Part shown: piece by piece, positions 44,000 to 51,236 of the stretch
Layout of the letters: each line of letters opens with the position of its first letter
How positions within the stretch are numbered: the first letter of the stretch is position 1
Source: VRUE01 sp963697915
Lineage (GTDB): Bacteria > Actinomycetota > Thermoleophilia > Solirubrobacterales > 70-9
Reading direction: 5' to 3'
DNA: 64,000 nucleotides
Assembly (NCBI GenBank): GCA_963697915.1
Contig: OY969103.1
Span: 930,001 to 994,000 of the forward strand
Made by a program: the position numbers and the translations under genes
The notes under the pieces: generated by a model
What the model was told of the DNA's origin: nothing
Database searches by the model: none
The model's input: the letters and a program-made list of their open reading frames with translations, nothing else

Positions 44000-45163
44000 A
44001 TGCCGATGGTGCCGAGGATCCCATTTAACCGACCGCGGCTGGCGGGAAACGAGCACCGTTACGTCGACCAGGCGCTGAACAGCGGTAAGCTCTCCGGCAA
44101 CGGCGAGTTCGGTCAGCGCTGCGCCCGCGCACTTGAGCAGCGCTTCGACGCGCCACGGGTGCTGATGACGCCCTCCTGCACCGCGGCGCTGGAGATGACT
44201 GCGCTGCTACTCGATCTGCAGCCGGGCGATGAGGTGATCATGCCCTCCTTCACCTTTGTCTCGACGGCGAACGCGTTCGCGCTCCGCGGCGCGACGCCTG
44301 TCTTCGTCGAGATCAGCAGCGAGACGCTCAACATCGACCCACGCGCAGTCGCGGCGGCGGTGACCAAGCGGACGCGAGCGATCGTCGTCGTCCACTATGG
44401 CGGGGTCGGTTGCGACATGGCGGCGATCCTCGACATCGCCGAGAAACATGACCTCGCCGTGGTCGAGGACGCCGCCCATGCTCTTCCGGCCGAGATCGAC
44501 GGTGAGCCGCTCGGCTCACTCGGACACTTCTCAACCTTCAGCTTTCACGAGACGAAGAACGTCCAATGCGGAGAGGGGGGCGCGCTCGTGGTGAACGACG
44601 AGCGCTACGTCGACCGCGCCGAGATCCTTCAAGACAAGGGCACCGACCGGGCCAAATTCTTCCGCGGCGAGGTCGACAAGTACACCTGGCGCGACCTCGG
44701 CTCCTCATATCTGATGAGCGAGGTGACGGCGGCTTTCCTCTGGGCGCAACTCGAGCGCCTCGACGAGATCACCGACGACAGGCGCGCGATTTGGGACCGC
44801 TACCATCGGGGGCTGGAGCCGCTGGAAGCGCGGGGTCTGCTGCGGCGGCCAATCGTCCCCGACGGCTGTGTCCACAGCGGCCACCTGTACTACGTTTTGC
44901 TACCGGACGCGGAGATGCGCGACCCGATCATCCGCGCCCTCGCCGACGACGATGTCCACTCGGTCTTCCACTATGTCCCCCTCCACACTTCACCGGCCGG
45001 AGCGCGCCTCGGCCGCAGTGCCGGCGAGCTCTCGGTCACGGTGAACACCAGCGAACGGCTGCTGCGGCTGCCGCTCTGGTCGGGTCTCGGCGCTGACGCC
45101 GAGAGGGTCCTCGCCTCGGTGTGCGACGCCATCGAGCGCTTCAGTCCGGCCATGGTCGGCTGA
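44000..45163 (+). CDS. wecE: dTDP-4-amino-4,6-dideoxy-sugar transaminase (WecE/RffA-like)
   Basis: 387 residues, DegT/DnrJ/EryC1/StrS PLP enzyme. The opening IPFNRPRLAGNEHRYVDQAL and NSGKLSGNGEFGQRC match WecE closely. PLP lysine K186 lies in SFHETKN, with ED at 156-157 in VVEDAAH. WecE converts dTDP-4-keto-6-deoxyglucose plus glutamate to dTDP-Fuc4N; RmlA/RmlB of this window would provide the substrate. Right after its stop comes a short truncated reading frame and the low-GC block. Confidence 0.9.
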   Translation: MPMVPRIPFNRPRLAGNEHRYVDQALNSGKLSGNGEFGQRCARALEQRFDAPRVLMTPSCTAALEMTALLLDLQPGDEVIMPSFTFVSTANAFALRGATPVFVEISSETLNIDPRAVAAAVTKRTRAIVVVHYGGVGCDMAAILDIAEKHDLAVVEDAAHALPAEIDGEPLGSLGHFSTFSFHETKNVQCGEGGALVVNDERYVDRAEILQDKGTDRAKFFRGEVDKYTWRDLGSSYLMSEVTAAFLWAQLERLDEITDDRRAIWDRYHRGLEPLEARGLLRRPIVPDGCVHSGHLYYVLLPDAEMRDPIIRALADDDVHSVFHYVPLHTSPAGARLGRSAGELSVTVNTSERLLRLPLWSGLGADAERVLASVCDAIERFSPAMVG

Positions 45164-45167
45164 GACG

Positions 45168-45278
45168 ATGGACGCCCACATCGGCATCAGCTCCCTCGCC
45201 GAATCCGTGATGGAGGCGCGGCTGACCTACCTCGATCGCGCCAAGCTGCAGCTACTCGAGTTGTGCCGTTCCCGCTGA
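45168..45278 (+). pseudogene. Truncated 5' end of a gene, possibly a TylF-like methyltransferase
   Basis: 36 codons open 5 bp after the wecE-like stop and read ...VMEARLTYLDRAKLQLLELC then RSR-stop. The LTYLxxxKLxxL phrase resembles the N-terminal helix of class I (TylF/macrocin-type) O-methyltransferases. The rest is gone: the frame stops where the lower-GC block with the hydrolase/FG-GAP gene begins. I read it as a gene cut by insertion or deletion; family assignment is weak. Confidence 0.4.
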
Positions 45279-45309
45279 TTCCTTTCCGCGAGTTCGGTTC
45301 TCCTTGCGG

Positions 45310-48300
45310 TCATCCCGGCGTCGACCGGCCGACCTCAACGTTGTTGGAGGCATCACGGCCAAGGATGTCGGCTCTGCCATCACCGTTCACATCGGCGAAT
45401 AGGGGCGGAGTTGAGATGCTCCATGAACCCCAACTTGTGGACGCACGGAAGAAGGTCGCCGCCGAAAGCCCCACCTCAATGTTACCCGTGCTGGAATTCC
45501 GACCCACTAGATCCACGAGACCGTCCCCGTTGACGTCCGCGAGTGCCATCGAGTGAGTGTTGCTCCAAGAAGTCCAACTGGTTGAGGTCGCGAAACTGCT
45601 GCCGGTCGATAACCCGACTTGGACGTTACCCGAGGAGTTGCGACCCAAAAGGTCGGCACGCCCGTCGCCGTTGACGTCGGCCAGGTCCATCGAGTACGCA
45701 GTGCTCCATGAGCTCCAGCCCGTGGACGCCGCAAATCCGCCTCCAGTCGACAGTCCAACTTGGACGTTGCCCGTTGAGCTGCGCCCGATTATGTCGTCGC
45801 GGCCGTCGCCATTGACGTCCCCGAGGGCCATCGAGTAGCCGAGCGACCAGCTTGTCCAGAGGCTCGATGAGTTGAAGGTCGTCCCCGTCGACAGCCCTAC
45901 CCGTACTTCCGCCGTGGTTGAATTACGGCCGACCGAGTCGGCTTTGCCGTCTCCGTTCACGTCGGCGAGCACGAAGTTCACCGCGCCGTCGGGACTCCAA
46001 GTACCCCAACTGCTCGGCGCTGCGAAGCCGGCGCCTGTGGAGAGGGCAACCTGGCGCTCCCCGGTGGTCGGGTTGCGGCCAACGAGATCAGCCTGGCAGT
46101 CACCATTCACATCGGCAAAAGCGAGCAAATAGGAGCTACCCAGGGTTGACCACGCGTTTGGAGCAGCGAAATACCCATAGGGCCCTGCTCTTCTTGGACA
46201 TTCGCCCGGATTCTCGGCGCCTGACAGTGACTCGAGACTCCATCCTCCAGTCGAGTGCCACCACCACCAGTTGAGCGGACCTTGGTGAGTGAAGTAGTAG
46301 ATCTCCATGGCGCCATTGCTTTCCTCAACCACCGTCGGTTCGCTATCCAGGGCGTTGGGTTCGCCCAACCAGTGGAGCGACCATTTCGCTTCGGTGGGAC
46401 TCCAGCGCCAGTACTCAAGCGCTCCGTTGGTGGCTCGGTAGAAGACCTTCAGTTCGCCATTCGAGCTTTCGAGCGGGACGGGGTCGCCGGCGAGCCTGTT
46501 GGGTTCGCCCAACCAGTTGAGCGACCATTTCGCTTCGGTGGGACTCCAGCGCCAGTACTCAAGCGCTCCGTTGGTGGCTCGGTAGAAGACCTTCAGTTCG
46601 CCATTCGAGCTTTCGAGCGGGACGGGGTCGCCGGCGAGCCTGTTGGGTTCGCCCAACCAGTGGAGCGACCATTTCGCTTCGGTGGGACTCCAGCGCCAGT
46701 ACTCAAGCGCTCCGTTGGTGGCTCGGTAGAAGACCTTCAGTTCGCCATTCGAGCTTTCGAGCGGGACGGGGTCGCCGGCGAGCCTGTTGGGTTCGCCCAA
46801 CCAGTGGAGCGACCATTTCGCTTCGGTGGGACTCCAGCGCCAGTACTCAAGCGCTCCGTTGGTGGCTCGGTAGAAGACCTTCAGTTCGCCATTCGAGCTT
46901 TCGAGCGGGACGGGGTCGCCGGCGAGCCTGTTGGGTTCGCCCAACCACTGCAATGACCACGTACTTTTTGCTGCATTCCACCGCCAAAAGTTCAGCGCCT
47001 CGTTGGTGGCTCGGTAGAAGACCTTCAGTTCGCCATTAAGCCCCTTGACAACGGCCGGAGTTGAACGTTTCGTGGTGAATGAAGAGTCCAGCCCCGCGAC
47101 AGTTCCCAGAGCATTGCTCGCCACCAATCGGTAGTGGTAGGTCGTCCCCGGAGACAGGCCGGTAGCCGCACCGCTCAGTGCGACCGCGCTCCCACCTTCC
47201 CCGGCATTGCCGTCGGGCACCGGAATCGAAGTTCCGTAGCTCGTTGTGGTGCCGTATTCGAAACGGTAGGTCGTAGGTATGTTGCCGGGATTGACCGTTC
47301 CCTTGAGGGTTGCTTTACTGCTCGACATTTCCGACGCAGCGTGAGTCTGGACAACCGGCGCCTGCGGCACAACCAGCGGTACCCCGGCCTTTTCCTGGAA
47401 GGCGGTCCAAGACTGTCGGAGGTGGCCGTCATGCGCCCGAAGCCCACAGAAGTTGTCCCAGCTGCTCGTCCCCGGAGCGTCGCGGAAGTTGTACCAGAGA
47501 AGGCTCTTGACGTTGAGAATGGCTTCATTGTTTCGCAAATAGTCAACCACCTGTCTCAGCAAGTTCGCCTGTTCGGCCTCGCCGACCGCGTATTGAGGTC
47601 CTTCCACCGGCCAGCCGGTCTCCGTGATCCACAGTGACTTCTGCGGTCCACCTTTGGCCAGTTCGACCAATCTGGTGTGGTAGCCAGCGACGGCATATTT
47701 GAAAGCTTCGATCCGGGGGGTGCTTGATCCATTGAGGAAGGTTGCGGGGTCGAGCTCATACGGATGAATAGCCACGCCGGTGACGTTGCCATTGGATCCA
47801 AATTTGGCGTACGCTTGATCCAGGTATTTCATCGCTCCGTAGTAGCCGATGGATCCAGTGCCGACGTTGCCCCAGACGAGGAGTCCGCCGGAGAGAACCT
47901 CGGTGCTGCGCCCGCCTTGGGCTTGCGAAGCGGCTTGAATGGCGTTCGCTACTTCACTGACGAACTGGCCGAATTCGGCCGCTCCGATCCCGTGCAGGTT
48001 CGGCTCGTTCCAGACCTCCCAGGTGGTTACGGGCCTATACGGAAGCGAGGGGTTTTCGTTCCAGAACTGGCCCCCGTAGCCGTAGCGGGAGACCTCGCTG
48101 TACACCTGACCGATGAATGCCGTCCGAGCCGCGCCGGATGGGAGAGTGTGGTTAGGGCCGGTGGAGACTTCGGCGTGAATCGTGATGCCGTTTTCAGCAG
48201 CGGCTCGAACGACACCGTCGTTGTTGTTTGCCGGGGGAAGGGGGGGTGCGGAACGTGCTTGCACCTGACTTCCCGACCAGGGGCATTTCGGACCCGTTGG

Positions 48301-48433
48301 CAGCCGGGTTGCCTGACCAGCCGACACCGAGAGTGAGAGCAGTGGCGGAGGAGGCGAAGGAGAGGAAGGAGGCAGTAACGATAGTGAGCAGGGCCAGCGT
48401 CGATTTCGAGCCCACTCTCGATCCAGCCTGCAT
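45310..48433 (-). CDS. Secreted GH-like/FN3/48-residue-repeat/FG-GAP protein, frameshifted near the start (paralogue 2)
   Basis: Begins with AGGAGG 6 bases before an ATG at 48433, then a clear signal peptide (STLALLTIVTASFLSFASSATA). After LVGKSGASTFR the frame breaks at a run of seven G (48240-48246, + strand). Removing one G restores the reading into NNNDGVVRAAAENGIT. The body has a clan GH-A-like domain (WEVWNEPNLHG acid/base, LWITETGWP nucleophile), a fibronectin-like domain (GTVNPGNIPTTYRFEYGTTT), six 48-residue units including four near-identical ones (NGELKVFYRATNGALEYW), and six or seven FG-GAP/VCBS repeats (ADVNGDGKADxxGRN). About 1,040 residues if repaired. Lower GC than its neighbours. 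Confidence 0.75.
46354..46929 (-). repeat. Four near-identical 144-bp tandem repeats inside the hydrolase/FG-GAP gene
   Basis: Units start at 46354, 46498, 46642 and 46786 (each begins GTTGGGTTCGCCCAACC on the + strand), with exact 144-bp spacing and only scattered base changes. Each codes 48 residues with the pattern ExxNGELKVFYRATNGALEYW...WSLHWLGEPN. Diverged units flank the block on both sides (the 5' one reads ...RATNEALNFWRWNAAKSTW, the 3' one NGAMEIYYFTHQGPLNWWWW). The DNA identity suggests recent expansion or strong homogenisation. Confidence 0.95.
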
Positions 48434-48439
48434 AACGTT

Positions 48440-48445
48440 CCTCCT
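48440..48445 (-). promoter_or_regulatory. Ribosome binding site fixing the start at 48433
   Basis: AGGAGG on the minus strand, 6 bases from the ATG at 48433. It decides that translation starts at the signal peptide and not at the inner ATG at 48327, and so shows that the frame is broken downstream. Confidence 0.85.
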
Positions 48446-48558
48446 GTCGTCTACCGCGTGGTCGGCCAACTGGAGGGGGGAGCATCGTGACCTCAGCCCG
48501 ACTGTGCCTTATCAATGTGCTCAGCTTGGTTTACGAGGTGTAAAGTCCAGACCCATAC

Positions 48559-49710
48559 TTAAATGTGACTATTCCTCCACTCTTCCAACTTGAGAGCCGT
48601 ATCTATCTCCAAGGCGCAGGTGGCTATCGGGCGACCGATCTTTGCCTCTATGGCACGGAGATGGGAGGAGACTGTTGGCCTGCTTTTGCCGAGGATGGAA
48701 GCGGCCGAGGAGACGCTTAGATGAGCAACGAGATAGGCGCGTAGCGTTCGTTTGAACGCCGCGCCACTGTCGCGCTCGTCCGTTAACGGATCTAGGTAGA
48801 TTCGCTTCAAGGAACTGGCGAGAATGCGGTCTTTGAGAGCGCTCGCCAGCAAGGCGACATCTGCGTAGCGCACCACCCTCGGCTCGGGACGTCGGGTGAT
48901 GGGAACAGCATCCCTTGCCTGATGGTGAGTAAGGCGCCAACCTGCGATTCCGTGTGCCGGCTCGCCGATGGCGAGAGCCAAGCCCAAGGGCCACGGTTCG
49001 GAGACGATGCACTCGATTTCCGCAAAGCTGAAAGGGGTCCGTCCACCAATCCAAGCCCAGACTGTTTCAGGATCGGGTGCAACCACAAGGGTGCGGCGAC
49101 CCAGCTTTGTTCCGAGCGCTCGAAATGCAGGTTTGGCGTGGACACCGGAGGCGATGGCGCCAATGTGCCAGGCTTCCAGTGGGTATTGCAGCTCGCCGGA
49201 GTCAACCGACTGGCCAGCGAGAAGCTTCTTCGCGGCCTCCACGCGACGCCCCTCGGCATTGTGACGGGGGCGGCTGACCTCTTGCCGGTACTCGGTAGCG
49301 ACTGCCTCCACGATCCGATCTAAGGCTGCTCCAGTCCTCCTCCAGATCTGGTTGAGTTCCTTCCCCTCCAGGACGAGTCCATCCTCCAGCGCTCGGACCG
49401 CCAGATCGCAGAAGAGTTGTTGGCCGGCGATATAGCGTCTGAGAACGATGTCGAGGCCAACTCCGCTCCGCGCTGCTTGGCGTGCCTGCTCCAGCAAGGC
49501 GACTGGAGGCGATCCGATCTGGTCCTCCCCATGCTCGATGCCAGTCAACCCATAGTCAACCGCCACTGAGACGGCGCCGTGCAATCCCTCGAGGTATTCG
49601 GCGTCCTGCATCAGACTGGGGTCAGAGATGCCATGGACCCGGACGAGGAAAAGCTCCTCGACCTCAGGGCGCCGAGCCTGCAGCCATCCTGAGAACCCCC
49701 CAATCCCCAT
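48559..49710 (-). CDS. PucR/CdaR-type transcriptional regulator
   Basis: 383 residues from the ATG at 49710; the open frame upstream is only a duplicated fragment of itself. The N-terminal part (EYLEGLHGAVSVAVDYGLTG, RSGVGLDIVLRRYIAGQQLF) is the sensor region common in Thermoleophilia regulators. The C-terminal helix-turn-helix (HLSVSSAASILGKSRPTVSSHLRAIEAKIG) is PucR-like. It lies 125 bp upstream of the hydrolase/FG-GAP gene on the same strand and may control it. Two partial copies of its 5' half lie at 49796-49891 and 50621-50864. Confidence 0.8.
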   Translation of the reverse strand: MGIGGFSGWLQARRPEVEELFLVRVHGISDPSLMQDAEYLEGLHGAVSVAVDYGLTGIEHGEDQIGSPPVALLEQARQAARSGVGLDIVLRRYIAGQQLFCDLAVRALEDGLVLEGKELNQIWRRTGAALDRIVEAVATEYRQEVSRPRHNAEGRRVEAAKKLLAGQSVDSGELQYPLEAWHIGAIASGVHAKPAFRALGTKLGRRTLVVAPDPETVWAWIGGRTPFSFAEIECIVSEPWPLGLALAIGEPAHGIAGWRLTHHQARDAVPITRRPEPRVVRYADVALLASALKDRILASSLKRIYLDPLTDERDSGAAFKRTLRAYLVAHLSVSSAASILGKSRPTVSSHLRAIEAKIGRPIATCALEIDTALKLEEWRNSHI

Positions 49711-49795
49711 GCCGAAAGGCAGTCTAGGGGCGTTATTAACTGGGGACGTTAGAAGTTCTTGAAGACAGACGACTGCAACGCAGGTGGTCGCCTTC

Positions 49796-49891
49796 GCCTG
49801 CTCCAACAGGGCGACTGGAGGCGATCCGATCTGGTCGTCCCCATGCTCGATGCCAGTCAACCCATAGTCAACCGCCACTGAGATGGCGCCG
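49796..49891 (-). repeat. Partial copy of the PucR-type gene (fragment B)
   Basis: 96 bp that match 49484-49579 at a constant offset of 312 bp with a few base changes. In protein terms it is the VAVDYGLTGIEHGxDQIGSP region. It sits just upstream of the intact regulator's start, in its 240-bp leader (49711-49950). The rest of that leader holds the regulator's promoter region and nothing else I can identify. Confidence 0.85.
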
Positions 49892-49950
49892 AAAACCTGG
49901 GGCAGCGAGGTCCGGGCCGTTTTGGCCGCCGGGACTCGTACCATGGGGCA

Positions 49951-50259
49951 ATGAGAAGCGCACGGCCACGTGGAACTCCTCAGGCCAGCCGGGCCTTGCG
50001 TGAGGAGATCTCGCGCATTGCAGCCGCGCACGGCGCCCGCAATGTGAGGATCTTTGGCTCGACCGGTCGCGGTGAAGCTCGCGAGGGCAGCGATCTCGAT
50101 CTCTTGGTCGATATGGCGAAGGGCCGCAGCCTGTTTGACCTGATTGCGCTGTCCAGCGACTTGGAGGAGAGCCTCGGGATCGAGGTCGATGTCGTTACCG
50201 AGGCCAGCCTGTCGCCCTACATGCGCGACCGCGTTCTCGCTGAGGCGGTTGCGCTCTGA
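49951..50259 (+). CDS. MNT-type nucleotidyltransferase (antitoxin of a HEPN/MNT pair)
   Basis: 102 residues, minimal nucleotidyltransferase fold: FGSTGRGEAREGSDLDLLVD (GS at 36-37, Asp48 and Asp50 as the DxD pair). In HEPN/MNT systems this enzyme AMPylates or otherwise silences the HEPN ribonuclease. The catalytic residues look intact. Its stop overlaps the next gene's likely first codon (CTGA), the usual coupled order. Confidence 0.88.
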   Translation: MRSARPRGTPQASRALREEISRIAAAHGARNVRIFGSTGRGEAREGSDLDLLVDMAKGRSLFDLIALSSDLEESLGIEVDVVTEASLSPYMRDRVLAEAVAL

Positions 50260-50611
50260 AGGACGAGGGCGTCTATCTGCTGCACATCCGCGACGCCATC
50301 GACAAGGTGTTCGCCTACACCGAGTCTGGCCGAATTGCGTTCTTCAAGAGCCCGATGATTCAAGACGCGGTTGTCCGTAACCTGGAGATCGTCGGCGAGG
50401 CAACCAAGCAGGTGCCAGAGTCGCTGCGCGAGCGGCGTCGGAGTTGTCTTGGTGCGAGATGGCCGGCATGCGCGACAAGCTCATCCACGACTACCTCGGC
50501 GTCGATCTCAATCTCGTCTGGGATGTGGTCGTTTCGGAGTTGCCGGCTACCCACGAGCGCATCGCGGCCTTGATCGAGGCGCTGGAGACGGAAGACGAGC
50601 CGGAAGCCTGA
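50256..50611 (+). pseudogene. HEPN-domain (DUF86) toxin, frameshifted
   Basis: Reads LKDEGVYLLHIRDAIDKV, FAYTESGRIAF, NLEIVGEATKQVPESLRER, then leaves frame. The rest continues in another frame: SELSWCEMAGMRDKLIHDYL to the TGA at 50611. The RxxxxH ribonuclease motif (RDKLIH) is therefore out of frame. One missing G in a GGG run near 50434-50436 (CGGCG for CGGGCG) would restore LRERASELSWCEMAG. The start is CTG at 50256 or GTG at 50307; no ATG fits. Mutation or sequencing slip cannot be told apart. Confidence 0.8.
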
Positions 50612-50620
50612 GGTCGGTCC

Positions 50621-50864
50621 GCTTGAAATGCTGGTTCGGCGCGGACACTGAAAGCGATGGCGCCAGCAAGGCGCCTGGAGGCGATCCGATCTGGTCCTCC
50701 CCGTACTCGATGCCAGTCAATCCATAGTCGACCGCCACCGAGACGGCACCATGCAATCCCTCGAGGTATTCATCCCGAGAACTCCCTAGCCCCCATGCCG
50801 AAAGGCAGTCTAGGGGCGTTATTCACTGGGAACGTTCAGGGAGTTCTTGAAGACAGACGACTGC
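50621..50864 (-). pseudogene. Degenerate copy of the PucR-type regulator with its 5' leader (fragment C)
   Basis: Three blocks match the intact gene in order: 50621-50665 with 49118-49162, 50664-50771 with 49492-49599, and 50772-50864 with 49686-49776. Internal deletions of about 329 and 86 bp lie between them. It includes the start (ATG at 50796) and the leader. It lies between the broken HEPN gene and the second MNT gene, in the 307-bp stretch 50612-50918, which holds nothing else. Confidence 0.85.
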
Positions 50865-50918
50865 GGCAGCCGATCCGTTTGACGGCGGCTGTCTTCAGCG
50901 CAACTACGATTTGAGGCC

Positions 50919-51224
50919 ATGGCGATGACCGATGAGGCTCTGATCGAGGAGGCTGGGCGCCGCCTCGCTGCGGCTGCCCCCGACGCCAACATCATTCTCT
51001 TTGGGTCGCGTGCCAGGGGGGAGGCTCGGCCCGATAGCGACTTGGATCTGCTGGTCATCGAGCCCGATTTTGCTCGCCGCGGAGAAGAGTACGGGAGACT
51101 CCGCCGGGAGCTCCGAGGGCTTGATGTCGCTATTGATCTGGTTGTCTATCGCAAGCGCGAGGCGGACAAGTGGAGTGGCGTCCCGGGCACCTTTCTTCAC
51201 CGGGTCCTCGGGGAAGGACGGTAG
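50919..51224 (+). CDS. Second MNT-type nucleotidyltransferase, solitary
   Basis: 101 residues: ILFGSRARGEARPDSDLDLL (GS at 29-30, Asp41 and Asp43). No HEPN gene follows; the next gene is on the other strand. ATG at 50919 or 50925 (MTDEALIEEAG). It could be an orphan antitoxin or the left half of a lost HEPN/MNT pair. It differs from the first MNT enough that it is not a recent copy. Confidence 0.82.
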   Translation: MAMTDEALIEEAGRRLAAAAPDANIILFGSRARGEARPDSDLDLLVIEPDFARRGEEYGRLRRELRGLDVAIDLVVYRKREADKWSGVPGTFLHRVLGEGR

Positions 51225-51236
51225 GTAGCGCAGGCC

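Noticed and set aside
46354..46929. CRISPR-like or satellite repeat array
   Set aside because: Repeats are 144 bp, contiguous without spacers and in frame with the protein; they are coding repeats.
49711..50031. Regulator start further upstream giving 490 residues
   Set aside because: The extra N-terminal part is just fragment B of the same gene read in frame by chance; the leader copy in fragment C supports the ATG at 49710.
45168..51236. Integrative element with attachment sites
   Set aside because: No integrase, transposase or flanking direct repeat of the block as a whole was found; called only an accessory block.
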